A stretch of DNA of 64,000 nucleotides from Paracoccaceae bacterium (GTDB lineage: Bacteria; Pseudomonadota; Alphaproteobacteria; Rhodobacterales; Rhodobacteraceae). Shown here in pieces: positions 46,304 to 55,514 of the stretch (positions are counted from its first letter, which is position 1; every line of letters begins with the position of its first letter). The stretch spans positions 522,291 through 586,290 of the forward strand of contig SDAL01000002.1 in NCBI GenBank assembly GCA_004153385.1, read 5' to 3'. Made by a program: the position numbers and the translations under genes. The notes beneath the pieces are model-generated. The model ran no database searches, was not told the origin of the DNA, and was given only the letters and a program-made list of their open reading frames with translations.

Positions 46304-47083
46304 ATGTCTGAAAAACCCACCGTCACGCCTGTGTCATTCGACCCGATGGCCCGCTCTGAAAAGCGTATAAACGAGTCGATCGCGGATTGGCTGGGCCGTC
46401 AGATTGTGACAGGCGTGTTTGGCTGTGGCGAACCGATCCCCAAGGAAATGGACTTTCTGGCGGAAACCGGCATTTCGCGCGGGGCCTACCGCGAGGCGGT
46501 GCGCCGGTTGGCTGGAAAGGGTATGCTGGTCACGCGCACGCGCAGCGGAACCCGTGTGACATCGCATGAAAGCTGGTCGCTGCTGGATCCGGATGTTGTG
46601 CGGTGGAGCTTCGAAAGCGGCGCGCCACCCGATTGGTATATCCGTGCACTTTATGAGATGCGCGCCATGATCGAGCCGCCGGCGGCCGCCTTTGCCGCAG
46701 AGCGGCGCACGGATCAGGATCTGGCACTGTTTCGCGAGGCGCTGCATGCGATGCGCTATTGCGATATGACAGAAAACAGCTGGCACAATGCCGATGCCAG
46801 TTTCCACCGCGCGATCCTGATCAGCTCGCATAATCCGGTGTTGTTGTCGCTGGAGGCCGGAATTACAGCCGCCGTCGCCTATACCACCGCTTTTCGCTAT
46901 CGTGATATGGCCAATCCGCACACGCGCAATCCGGTGGATGAACATGCAGCGGTCTTCGCGTTGATCGAGGCGCGTGACCCCGAAGGGGCGCGCCGGTTGA
47001 TGACCGAACTGGTCGATACCGCCTTGCTGGATTCAAAAGGCACAACCGTTTTCGATCTGGGCCTGCCCACCCTCAAACCCTGA
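46304..47083 (+). CDS. GntR/FadR-family regulator (FCD)
   Basis: The 259-residue protein has the winged helix (KEMDFLAETGISRGAYREAV, RRLAGKGMLVTRTRSGTRV) and an FCD ligand domain with metal-site residues in RAMIEPPAAAFAAERRTDQD, SFHRAILISSHNPVL and DEHAAVFALIEARDPEGARR. FCD regulators of this type respond to sugars or sugar acids. It is convergent with the arabinose-type ABC operon and may control it through the palindrome at 52960. Confidence 0.88.
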   Translation: MSEKPTVTPVSFDPMARSEKRINESIADWLGRQIVTGVFGCGEPIPKEMDFLAETGISRGAYREAVRRLAGKGMLVTRTRSGTRVTSHESWSLLDPDVVRWSFESGAPPDWYIRALYEMRAMIEPPAAAFAAERRTDQDLALFREALHAMRYCDMTENSWHNADASFHRAILISSHNPVLLSLEAGITAAVAYTTAFRYRDMANPHTRNPVDEHAAVFALIEARDPEGARRLMTELVDTALLDSKGTTVFDLGLPTLKP

Positions 47084-47127
47084 CCGGATCTTGTGCGCGC
47101 GCAGGGCTGCTGCCCAATGCACGGTGT

Positions 47128-47162
47128 AAAAAAGGCCCCGCCATAACCTGCGGGGCCTTTTC
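47128..47162. terminator. Bidirectional terminator between GntR gene and permease operon
   Basis: AAAAGGCCCCGC-CATAACCT-GCGGGGCCTTTT: a 12-bp stem flanked by A- and T-runs, serving both convergent units. Confidence 0.92.
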
Positions 47163-47191
47163 AGGTTTGTGCCATCATGCTGGGGCTGCAC

Positions 47192-48019
47192 TCAGCCTTT
47201 CACACCTGACGAGATCATCACGGCTTCTGTCACCCGCTTTTGGAAGATCAGATAGGCGATCACCACGGGCGCTGCGGCCAGAAGGGCCACGGACATGATG
47301 CGTGCATAGGCCACCCCAAACGCATCGTTCACTTGGGTAATGCCCACAGGGATTGTCATCATGTCCTCTGAGGTGATCACAAGGAAGGGCCACAGGAACG
47401 CGTTCCACGACATGATGAACGTGATGATGCCAAGCGCCGTGGTGATGCCCCAGTTCAGCGGCAGGAACACCTTGAACAGCAGGGTGTAATCGCCACCCCC
47501 ATCCAGCACGACCGCCTCTTTCATCTCTTTGGGAACGGCATCGAAGAACTGTTTATAAACGATGATGACAACCGGTACGACAAGCTGCGGCAGGATAATC
47601 CCGCCCCAGCGGTTGATCAGATCCAGTTCGTTCATCAAGATGAACTGCGGCACCACCAAGGCCTGTGCGGGCACCATGAAGCTGGCAAGAACGATCCCGT
47701 ATAACAGCCGCCGGCCGGGAAACTGCATCTGGCTCAGGGCATAGGCGCACATCATGCCGGTGACCAGAACCACCGCCGTGATGATAAGCGATGTGCCGAT
47801 GGAGTTGATATACCAGTCCATCAAGCTGGTGTTGAAAAGGGCATCCGCGTAGGAGCTGAGGTTGAACTCGTCGGGCCAGAAGCCCGCCCCGTCCGACACC
47901 ACACGGTTTTCCGAGCGCAACGATGTAACAAGCGCCCAATAAAGTGGAAAGATCCAGATAAGCCCCGCGACCAGCGTGAAGCATGTAAGCGAGAGGTTTT
48001 CGATACGTTTGCGGAGCAT
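47192..48019 (-). CDS. Carbohydrate ABC transporter permease (MalG/AraQ type)
   Basis: The 275-residue permease has six membrane segments, the EMKEAVVLDGGGDYTLLFKV EAA loop and the IPVGITQVNDAFG region. It overlaps its partner permease by one base. It is the last gene of the operon that begins with the GH51 enzyme. Confidence 0.9.
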   Translation of the reverse strand: MLRKRIENLSLTCFTLVAGLIWIFPLYWALVTSLRSENRVVSDGAGFWPDEFNLSSYADALFNTSLMDWYINSIGTSLIITAVVLVTGMMCAYALSQMQFPGRRLLYGIVLASFMVPAQALVVPQFILMNELDLINRWGGIILPQLVVPVVIIVYKQFFDAVPKEMKEAVVLDGGGDYTLLFKVFLPLNWGITTALGIITFIMSWNAFLWPFLVITSEDMMTIPVGITQVNDAFGVAYARIMSVALLAAAPVVIAYLIFQKRVTEAVMISSGVKG

Positions 48020-48906
48020 TATTTATCTCTCCCTCCCATGCGCAAAAGCTGGAACTGCAGCACCGATATCACCACGATCAGCAAAAACAGGACCAACGAG
48101 ATGGCCGCGGCATAGCCGCCGTGGTTCAGCTGGAACGCCTCGCGGTAGACCATCAGCAACAACACATAGCTGGAGTTGAAGGGCCCGCCGTCGGACAGCA
48201 GATAGATCTGATCGAAAATCTTGAGCTGCAAGATCAGTTGCAATGTCAAAACCAACGCGGTTACCGGCCATAAAAGCGGCCATGTCACCTTAAAAAACAG
48301 CTGGCGCCGCGTGGCACCGTCAAGGCGCGCGGCTTCGTAGAGGTCTTCTGGGATGTTGCGCAGCCCTGCGATGAACAGCAGCACATTGAATCCGTTCGTC
48401 CACCAGATGGTGACAACCGCGACAGATGGCATGACCCAATAGGGGTTTTTGAACACCGGCACGGGTTTGCCGGTGACCGCTTCGATCACCGGTTGCAGGA
48501 TGCCGAACTGGAAATCCAGCATCCATGCCCAGATTTGCGTGACAACCGAGACCGGCAAGACATAGGGCGTGAAGAACATCACCAATGCCAGCGCCTGCAT
48601 GCGCCCGGACAAACGGTTGACCGCAAGAGAAATCACCAAAGCTATGATCGTGGTGGGAAGAACCGTCAGCAACACAAAATAGCCGTTGTTCTTCATGGAA
48701 GTATAAAAAAGGTTATCGCTGAACAGGCGCTTGTAGTTATCCAGTCCAACCCAGTTGCCCCCCCCGATGAGCGGGGCATCGGTGAAGCTCATGCGCACCA
48801 CCTCTATCACCGGATAGGCGAAGACGAGCGCGAAAATCGCGACAAAGGGGATGATCAGCGTAAAAGCGATCAGCCTGTGACGCGGCTTGTTGCGGATCAT
48901 GGCCAT
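48019..48906 (-). CDS. Carbohydrate ABC transporter permease (MalF/AraP type)
   Basis: The 295-residue permease has six membrane segments, GGGNWVGLDNYKRLFSDNLF after the first, and the EAA loop PEDLYEAARLDGATRRQLFF. It pairs with the following permease. An 85-base gap precedes it after the binding-protein gene. Confidence 0.9.
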   Translation of the reverse strand: MAMIRNKPRHRLIAFTLIIPFVAIFALVFAYPVIEVVRMSFTDAPLIGGGNWVGLDNYKRLFSDNLFYTSMKNNGYFVLLTVLPTTIIALVISLAVNRLSGRMQALALVMFFTPYVLPVSVVTQIWAWMLDFQFGILQPVIEAVTGKPVPVFKNPYWVMPSVAVVTIWWTNGFNVLLFIAGLRNIPEDLYEAARLDGATRRQLFFKVTWPLLWPVTALVLTLQLILQLKIFDQIYLLSDGGPFNSSYVLLLMVYREAFQLNHGGYAAAISLVLFLLIVVISVLQFQLLRMGGRDK

Positions 48907-48991
48907 GAATGTAGGTCTCCTCCCTTAGATCGGCGTGCCACCGCACTGGCCCGAGCGTATTTGCCCGGTGCGCGTGTGCGGTGGCCCGATG

Positions 48992-50281
48992 TCATCGCAT
49001 GCGGCTTTGCAGTTCCATCTTGATCTGCTCGACCGCGTCCTCGGGCGAGAGGTAGCCATGCATGGCCGGCGACACGATATTGAGGGCCGCGTCATACACA
49101 GGGGATGCGACCCCTGCCAATTCGCTGCGCGGATCATAGGTGGCGCGATCGGCCAGCGAGGAATAGGTGGCGTTGGGCTGCATCTGCTTGAACGCGTCAC
49201 TCTCGGCCACAGGTTTGTAGGCGGGAATATGTCCGGCCTCTGCCCACTGGATGGAGTGTTTTTCCATCCAGCCGATCACAGTCATCACGGCGGCCCGTTT
49301 TTCGGGGTCCATTTCCGTTTGGCCCTGCACCGGAATGGCCCAGCCGTGGCTGTCGGCCCATGTGGTTTGGGTGTCCATCAGCTTGGGGACTTCGACCGCG
49401 CTCCACTCAAAGCCCAGATTGCCATCGGCCTCGAGGTCTTTCATTGTGGGGACTTCCCACACGCCATTCAGCTGGAATGCGCTTTTGCCGGAGGTGAAAA
49501 GCGCCACCGACGCCTCGTATAGCGCCTGTTCCGGCTGCCAGCCTTCCTCGTGCCAGCGGGTCATTATCTCGATCGCCTTGATGGCTTTTTCGGTGCTGTC
49601 GCCGGGCAGGATCTCCCCGTCGTCCGAGATCAGCGTACCGCCTTGCTGGGCCAGCAAAGTATAAAACACCCTATACGCCCCGCCGTCGTCGCCTGTGGCA
49701 TAGGTCAGCGGCACCTGCGCGCCGTTATCTGCGGCCGTCTGCATCACCTCTTCGAAATCCGCAAGGCTTTCGATACCCGTCAATGCGCCCTGATCGTCGA
49801 GGAAGCGCGATCCTTCCAGATAGGATTTGTTATAATACAGCACGATCGAATGGATATCGAACGGGAGCGCATAAAGCGTGCCATCAGGAGATTTGCCTGC
49901 CTCGAGCGCGCTTTCGAAAAAGTCGCTCTGTGCCAGTCCGGCGGTGTCCAGATCCTGCTGGGTGATCGGTGTCAGGATGCCTTCGCTTAGTCCCAAAGGC
50001 ATGCGCGACAGGTGATAGGTCATCAGGTCCGGCCCGCGCCCGACCGCCGCCGAGGTGCGCACTTTGGTATAGAACGGCACGCCCCACTCCAGTGTCGTGG
50101 CGTTGATCTGGATATCGGGATGCTCGTCGTTGAATTCCTTGATCAACGCCTTCATGCGCACGCCATCGCCGCCTGCGAAGAAATCCCACCATGTGATGGT
50201 TTGCTGCTGGGCCATGGCGGGTGCGCCAAGCCCTGCGCAGGCCGCGAGTATGGAAATCTGTGCAAATCGTCTGAATTTCAT
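48992..50281 (-). CDS. ABC transporter extracellular solute-binding protein (family 1)
   Basis: The 429-residue protein has a Sec signal (MKFRRFAQISILAACAGLGA, ending AMA) and a family-1 sugar-binding fold (QTITWWDFFAGGDGVRMKAL, FNDEHPDIQINATTLEWGVP, YALPFDIHSIVLYYNKSYLE). AGGAGGAG lies upstream of ATG 50281. With the neighbouring GH51 enzyme it most likely binds arabinose-containing oligosaccharides (inference). Confidence 0.9.
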   Translation of the reverse strand: MKFRRFAQISILAACAGLGAPAMAQQQTITWWDFFAGGDGVRMKALIKEFNDEHPDIQINATTLEWGVPFYTKVRTSAAVGRGPDLMTYHLSRMPLGLSEGILTPITQQDLDTAGLAQSDFFESALEAGKSPDGTLYALPFDIHSIVLYYNKSYLEGSRFLDDQGALTGIESLADFEEVMQTAADNGAQVPLTYATGDDGGAYRVFYTLLAQQGGTLISDDGEILPGDSTEKAIKAIEIMTRWHEEGWQPEQALYEASVALFTSGKSAFQLNGVWEVPTMKDLEADGNLGFEWSAVEVPKLMDTQTTWADSHGWAIPVQGQTEMDPEKRAAVMTVIGWMEKHSIQWAEAGHIPAYKPVAESDAFKQMQPNATYSSLADRATYDPRSELAGVASPVYDAALNIVSPAMHGYLSPEDAVEQIKMELQSRMR

Positions 50282-50364
50282 CTGGTTCTCCTCCTTGAAC
50301 CGGTCCACGCCCCCCGCGCGGCCCTTCTACATGTCCGCCCTGCCGACGGGGCAGGGGGGCTTGT

Positions 50365-51441
50365 TTATCGCAACCGCATCCCGTCCGGGGTGAAGGCAAA
50401 GACCTTGTCTGCCGGCGCGTTCAGATGCAGGCTCTGCCCCTCCAGCCGGTCGCGTGCGCCGTGGCGTTCAAACACCAGATCCTGCCCCGATGCCGCGCGC
50501 GCATGGATATAGGAATTGCCGCCCAGTTCTTCTGCCATCTCTACCTTGACGGGCAGGCCCCCGTCCTCTGACGGGGTCAGATGTTCGGGGCGCACACCAA
50601 GCACCACTTTGGTGCCGGGGCCGGGTTTGGGACCGTTCAGCGCCACATGTAATGTGCCCTCTTCGCAGTGCGCGGTCAGGCCGGTCTCGTCGGTCTGCGA
50701 CACGACCGCGCTCATGAAGTTCATTGCGGGCGAGCCGATGAAACCGGCCACGAACCGGTTATCTGGATCATCATAAAGGCCAAGCGGGTGGCCCGCCTGC
50801 ATGACATGCCCGCCTTTGAGCACGAAGATCTCATCGGCAAGCGTCATCGCCTCGACCTGATCATGGGTCACATAGATCATCGTCGCGCCGATCTGGCGGT
50901 GCAGCCGGGTGAGTTCCAGCCGCATCTGGACACGCAGTTCCGCATCCAGATTAGACAAAGGCTCGTCAAACAGAAACACTTCCGGCTCGCGTACGATTGC
51001 ACGGCCAATGGCCACCCGCTGGCGCTGACCGCCAGACAGGGCCGACGGTTTTTTGTCCAGATGGTCTTCCAGCTGCAGGATACGGGCGGCTTCGCGCACC
51101 TTATCCTCGCGGGTTTGACGGGGCGCGCGTGCCAGTTGCAGCGAAAAACCCATGTTTTCGGCAACTGTCAGATGGGGGTAGAGGGCGTAGCTTTGAAACA
51201 CCATCGCCACGCCGCGTTTGGCGGGTTCCACACCCGTGACATCACGCCCGCCGATTTCGATCTTGCCGCCGGTTGTGTCCTCCAACCCGGCAATCATCCG
51301 CAAAAGCGTGGATTTGCCGCATCCCGAGGGGCCGACGAAGACACCGAATTCGCCCTTGGGGACCTCCAGCGAGACATCCTTGATCACATCCACCGCACCG
51401 AAGGATTTGCGTATATTGGTCAGTTTTACCCCTGATGACAT
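50365..51441 (-). CDS. Carbohydrate ABC transporter ATP-binding protein (MalK/UgpC type)
   Basis: The 358-residue ATPase has Walker A GPSGCGKSTLL, signature [15 protein letters not shown], Walker B VFLFDEPLSNLDAEL, H-loop YVTHDQVEAMTLA and a C-terminal TOBE domain (VVLGVRPEHLTPSEDGG). It is three bases downstream of the GH51 gene. Confidence 0.93.
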   Translation of the reverse strand: MSSGVKLTNIRKSFGAVDVIKDVSLEVPKGEFGVFVGPSGCGKSTLLRMIAGLEDTTGGKIEIGGRDVTGVEPAKRGVAMVFQSYALYPHLTVAENMGFSLQLARAPRQTREDKVREAARILQLEDHLDKKPSALSGGQRQRVAIGRAIVREPEVFLFDEPLSNLDAELRVQMRLELTRLHRQIGATMIYVTHDQVEAMTLADEIFVLKGGHVMQAGHPLGLYDDPDNRFVAGFIGSPAMNFMSAVVSQTDETGLTAHCEEGTLHVALNGPKPGPGTKVVLGVRPEHLTPSEDGGLPVKVEMAEELGGNSYIHARAASGQDLVFERHGARDRLEGQSLHLNAPADKVFAFTPDGMRLR

Positions 51442-51444
51442 AGC

Positions 51445-52944
51445 TTATACCCTTAGTCGCACAATGTGATAGGACAACGGCGCGATCGTGCCGCCCAGCT
51501 CACCATCCTCGACCCCGATCCCCTTGCCCGCAACAGGGGCGATCTGTTCGTTGCCAGGTCCGTTGCGCGCCATCAGATCGTGACCTTCGATCACCTGATG
51601 GTCCATCAAGGTGGCATTGGCGTAGCCCGTCATCGACATCCGCAAATCGGCGGCGTCCGTCAGGTGGCGGTTGACGATGAACACGGTCACCTCGCCGTGG
51701 TTCTCAACAGCGGCGACATCCAGATACGCCACATCATCTGCGACCTTGCAGTTATAGGTCGGGCCATCCACCGAGACGCGCAATGCCGTGCCACGCCCGT
51801 AGAGTGACGCCATCTGATAGGGCCAGTAGATCGACTGGCGCCACGCCGGCCCGTCTGCCTCGGCGCGGATCGGCGCGATCACATTGACCAGCTGCGCAAT
51901 ACAGGCGATTTTCACCCGGTCACTGCGACGGATAAATTCGTTCATCAAGCAGGCGATGAACAGCGTATCCTCGAATGTGTAATCCTCTTCCAGCAGGGCG
52001 GGCGCTTCGGGCCAGTCCCAGCTGCCCCAGTTTTTCGCGTCTTCTTCGCGGTTGTGATACCAGACGTTCCATTCATCAAAGCAGATGTAGATGTCGTTCT
52101 TGGCCCGTTTCTTGGCCTTTACAAAATCGATCACCCCGCCGATGGCCTGAATATAGCGCCCCGTTTCCTCGACCTTGCCGAAATAGTTCAGCGTGTCGCG
52201 GCTGGAGTTGCCGAAATATTTATGCAGCGAGATGTAATCCACATTCTCGTAGCACTCTTCCAGCACGCCACGCTCCCAATCAGGATATGTGGGCATCTCG
52301 TCATTGGATGATCCGCACACCACCATTTCTGCTCCGGGTGTAAGCTGGCGCAGGGCCTTGGCGGTCTGGTTGGCAAGCTGGCCATATTCCGAGGCCTTTT
52401 TCTGGCCGATTTGCCAAGGGCCGTCCATCTCGTTACCCAGACACCACATCTTGACGTTATAGGGCTTTTCCACCCCGTGGCTGCGGCGCAGATCGGACCA
52501 GTAGGTGCCCGAGGGATGGTTCACATATTCCATGAAATTGCGCGCATCCGAAATCCCGCGCGACCCAAGATTGACCGCAAGCATCAGATCAATGCCAAGA
52601 TCTTCGGCCCAGATGGCGAATTCGTTGATCCCGACCTGATTGGTTTCCTTGCTGCGCCACGCCAGATCAAGCCGCGTGGGGCGATCTTCTTTCGGCCCGA
52701 TCCCGTCTTCCCAGTTATAGGCGGAAACGAAATTCCCCCCGGGATAACGAATTGCCGGAATGTTCAGGTCCCGCACCATCTTTGCCACATCGCGACGAAA
52801 CCCATGTGCGTCTGCTTGCGGGTGGCCCGGCTCATAGATGCCTGAATAAATCGCCCGGCCCATATGCTCGATAAATGCAGAATACAGACGGTCGTCGATC
52901 TTCCCGATCTCGAATGCGCGATGGATCGCCGCAGTAACCTTCAT
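51445..52944 (-). CDS. GH51 alpha-L-arabinofuranosidase
   Basis: The 499-residue cytoplasmic enzyme has the GH51 acid/base E172 in WCLGNEMDGPWQ and the nucleophile E291 in YICFDEWNVWYH, plus IRYPGGNFVSAYNWEDGIGP near residue 66. It removes arabinofuranosyl groups from imported oligosaccharides. It is the first gene of the five-gene operon, with AGGAGGAG upstream of the ATG. Confidence 0.93.
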   Translation of the reverse strand: MKVTAAIHRAFEIGKIDDRLYSAFIEHMGRAIYSGIYEPGHPQADAHGFRRDVAKMVRDLNIPAIRYPGGNFVSAYNWEDGIGPKEDRPTRLDLAWRSKETNQVGINEFAIWAEDLGIDLMLAVNLGSRGISDARNFMEYVNHPSGTYWSDLRRSHGVEKPYNVKMWCLGNEMDGPWQIGQKKASEYGQLANQTAKALRQLTPGAEMVVCGSSNDEMPTYPDWERGVLEECYENVDYISLHKYFGNSSRDTLNYFGKVEETGRYIQAIGGVIDFVKAKKRAKNDIYICFDEWNVWYHNREEDAKNWGSWDWPEAPALLEEDYTFEDTLFIACLMNEFIRRSDRVKIACIAQLVNVIAPIRAEADGPAWRQSIYWPYQMASLYGRGTALRVSVDGPTYNCKVADDVAYLDVAAVENHGEVTVFIVNRHLTDAADLRMSMTGYANATLMDHQVIEGHDLMARNGPGNEQIAPVAGKGIGVEDGELGGTIAPLSYHIVRLRV

Positions 52945-52959
52945 AGATTCCTCCTCCTA

Positions 52960-52972
52960 TTTGTACTACAAA
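52960..52972. promoter_or_regulatory. GntR-type palindrome upstream of the GH51 operon
   Basis: TTTGTA-C-TACAAA is a perfect inverted repeat 16 bases before the ATG. It fits the TNGTNNNACNA pattern of FadR-subfamily GntR operators, and a GntR gene sits at the other end of the operon. Confidence 0.55.
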
Positions 52973-53079
52973 ATGAACGAGCAGACAAAATTCTGTCAAG
53001 CGGTTTATGCAGCAATCTGCAGGGCGGCTTGCATGAGCAGATTTAATATCCATCTGGAACAGCAGCTTGGCGCCAAAAT

Positions 53080-53119
53080 TTTATAGGCCAGCGCGCACCT
53101 TTATAGGCCAGCGCACACC
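53080..53119. repeat. 20-bp tandem repeat
   Basis: TTTATAGGCCAGCGCGCACC followed by TTTATAGGCCAGCGCACACC, one mismatch. Confidence 0.85.
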
Positions 53120-53267
53120 GCTGAATTGTCAAAGGGACGGGAGGTGCAGGTTACAGGTGCATTGCTTACGCAAAACCCCCGTGTGCGCTTTGGCAAACGG
53201 GGGAGAGCTGTCAGGCGCGCGTGGATGGCCTGTTTTTCGGCAGGGCGGGTGTCCGTGTTCCGCTCGG

Positions 53268-54068
53268 TCAGGGGCCTTCGCACAACTGCGCGCGTGCCAT
53301 CGGGGATTGTCCGACTTCGGCACTATAGGCGCGAAATCCCAGATCATCGATTTCGATGATGCGATAGCAGGGGTTGCCGCCTGTCCACCACGGAGCGGGG
53401 TCGGTGATATCGGTGATGAAGCGGTGCGACATCGCCTGACCGGAGCTGTAGGCGATGCCTTCGGCGCTTGTGCCTGACAGCGGCACATGGATATGACCGA
53501 ATACGATATGGCGTACACCCGGGGCATGGCTGGCGAGTGCCGATAGCACAACGCCGGCATCATGCATCCCGATGTGCGCGAAATGGGCCAGACCGTCGGG
53601 CACCGGCGGATGGTGGATGAAGACTGTTACGGGCTGATCGCCGGCATCTGCCAGATGATCGCGCAGCCATTGTGCCCGCGCCTCACAATAGCGCCCGCCG
53701 ATCCATTCTGGCTCGTGACTGTCCAGAAACAGAAGGCGGCCATGACGGGTGTCGATGTAATCTTGCACGAAACCGGACGCATCCACGGGATGATCGGGGA
53801 AGGCTGCGCGAAACGCAGGCCGCGCATCGTGATTGCCCAGCAGCAGGCGGATATCGCAGCGCACGGGCGACAGGATATCGCGCAGCACCGCATAGGCGGC
53901 CGGATCGCCGTCATTGCACAGATCGCCCGTGACCACCAAAAGATCGGCGTCTTCATGTCGTTCGCAGATATCGCTTATGGCACCTTCCAGCTGGCGCGCG
54001 GGATCCAGCCCGTGAAGCGCCTCTCCGGGGGGCAGCAGATGGGTGTCGGTGATTTGGATGATTTTCAT
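53268..54068 (-). CDS. Metallophosphoesterase (CpdA/GpdQ-like phosphodiesterase)
   Basis: The 266-residue protein has all calcineurin-like motifs: MKIIQITDTHLLPPGE (D-x-H), VVTGDLCNDGD, LLLGNHDARP, FIHHPPV and VFGHIHVPLSG. The start at 54068 is fixed by the first motif. It is the last gene of a carbohydrate/glycerophosphate-type ABC operon. GpdQ-like enzymes cleave glycerophosphodiesters, which fits the context; a cAMP phosphodiesterase is the alternative. Confidence 0.85.
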   Translation of the reverse strand: MKIIQITDTHLLPPGEALHGLDPARQLEGAISDICERHEDADLLVVTGDLCNDGDPAAYAVLRDILSPVRCDIRLLLGNHDARPAFRAAFPDHPVDASGFVQDYIDTRHGRLLFLDSHEPEWIGGRYCEARAQWLRDHLADAGDQPVTVFIHHPPVPDGLAHFAHIGMHDAGVVLSALASHAPGVRHIVFGHIHVPLSGTSAEGIAYSSGQAMSHRFITDITDPAPWWTGGNPCYRIIEIDDLGFRAYSAEVGQSPMARAQLCEGP

Positions 54069-54166
54069 GGCACAAACCTTGCAACGGAACGGGCGGGAAG
54101 CCCCCGCCCGCAAGAAAAAGCGGCCCGATCCACCGGCACAAAGGCGGCAGACCGGGCGCGGCGAGG

Positions 54167-55444
54167 TTAGTCCATCAAGGCGTTGGTTTGCTCGACGATT
54201 TGCGCCAACCCGTCTTCGGGCGTGGTGTCGCCGCGCATCACAGAGGCGATAATATCGCGTTGGGTGCGCCAGATGCGTACGGAATCCCCACCTGGATACC
54301 CCGCCCAGGGGCGCGAACGGTCCGCTTGATGGGAGGCCGTTTCCACGTTGGGATGCTCGACATAATAGGGGGCTAGAAACGCCTCGCCCGTGGCACGCTT
54401 GTTGGTGGGCAGATAGCCGGTAATACGCACGATCATGTCCTGGGCTTGTGGGCCGGTCACCCATTTGAGGTATTTCCAGGCGGCCTCCTGTTTGGCCTTG
54501 TCTTGGGTCAGGATCACGGCTGCGTTTCCGCCCGTGGGCACGCCGCCGTTTTCCTTGTCATCCAGCGGGAAGGTGGTTGTGGTCAGTTCGAACCGGTCCC
54601 CGACAAGTTCCTCGATGGTTTGAACATGGGCGGGGGTCGAGAAGATGAAGCCCGTCATGCCCGCGCCGAACTGCTGGCGCGACTGGTCCCAATCAAGCAC
54701 TGGCTGGCCCGCGTCTGTCACAAACGCCCGCATGAGTTTGAGTGCATTCAGCCCTGTTTCGTTATCGAAGGCCACCTTGCCGGTGTCCGGATCGATCAGA
54801 TCACCGCCCTGTTGATAGATCATTGCCTGCCACAGCCAGTCATCCGGCCAGCCGCCGATATCATAGGCCATGCCCGCGATATTATCGCCAAGCGCGTTGA
54901 TCTTGACTGCCAGATCCAGAAGCTCGGGCCATGTGTCGGGCATATGCTCGGGGTCGCCACCGGCCTGACGCACCAGATCGGCGTTTACATACATGATCGG
55001 CGATGAGGCATTCACCGGCAGACCGAACTGCGTGCCGTCCACCTGACCGAGTGCGAACATCTGCGGGCTGAAGTTGTCATCGACCCATGTGGCGTCTTCT
55101 TGATCGATGAAAGGGGCCAGATCGGTGATCTCGCCGCGCGGCTCCAGCGTGTGGACCAGTTCGCCCAGCAGATGGTAGCCCGAGAAGAACACATCCGGCA
55201 GATCGCCCGTCACCGCAGAGCGCAGCACCTGCTGGTGGCCTTCGTTATAGGCCACAGCCGGGGCAAGGAATTCGATCTTGATATCGGGATTGTCCTTCAT
55301 GAACGCATCCGCGATCGGCTGATGGAAACGGGTAAATCCCGGCAGGTTATACAGCACGTCTAGCGTGACCTGCTCGGCATGCGCGGCCATGGGCAGCAGA
55401 CCAAGGCCAAGCGTCCCTGCAATCAATCGGGTGAAAATTGTCAT
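54167..55444 (-). CDS. ABC transporter extracellular solute-binding protein (UgpB-like)
   Basis: The 425-residue protein has a Sec signal (MTIFTRLIAGTLGLGLLPMA, ending AHA) and family-1 binding-protein features including LDVLYNLPGFTRFHQPIADA, YNEGHQQVLRSAVTGDLPDV and GMTGFIFSTPAHVQTIEE with GGNAAVILTQDK. The PTGGNAAVIL segment resembles UgpB-like proteins. It binds a sugar, glycerophosphate or glycerophosphodiester; the downstream phosphodiesterase supports the latter. Confidence 0.85.
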   Translation of the reverse strand: MTIFTRLIAGTLGLGLLPMAAHAEQVTLDVLYNLPGFTRFHQPIADAFMKDNPDIKIEFLAPAVAYNEGHQQVLRSAVTGDLPDVFFSGYHLLGELVHTLEPRGEITDLAPFIDQEDATWVDDNFSPQMFALGQVDGTQFGLPVNASSPIMYVNADLVRQAGGDPEHMPDTWPELLDLAVKINALGDNIAGMAYDIGGWPDDWLWQAMIYQQGGDLIDPDTGKVAFDNETGLNALKLMRAFVTDAGQPVLDWDQSRQQFGAGMTGFIFSTPAHVQTIEELVGDRFELTTTTFPLDDKENGGVPTGGNAAVILTQDKAKQEAAWKYLKWVTGPQAQDMIVRITGYLPTNKRATGEAFLAPYYVEHPNVETASHQADRSRPWAGYPGGDSVRIWRTQRDIIASVMRGDTTPEDGLAQIVEQTNALMD

Positions 55445-55514
55445 TGAAAACTCCGTTTCAAAACAGTGGGAGGAGGAGGAGGAGAGAGAAACCGGCGCGA
55501 AAGGGCAAAAGGGG

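Larger units (their letters stand above)
52945..53267. other. Intergenic region with operator and tandem repeat
   Basis: This region upstream of the GH51 gene carries the palindrome at 52960-52972 and a 20-bp tandem repeat at 53080-53119. The remainder shows nothing recognisable. Confidence 0.6.
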
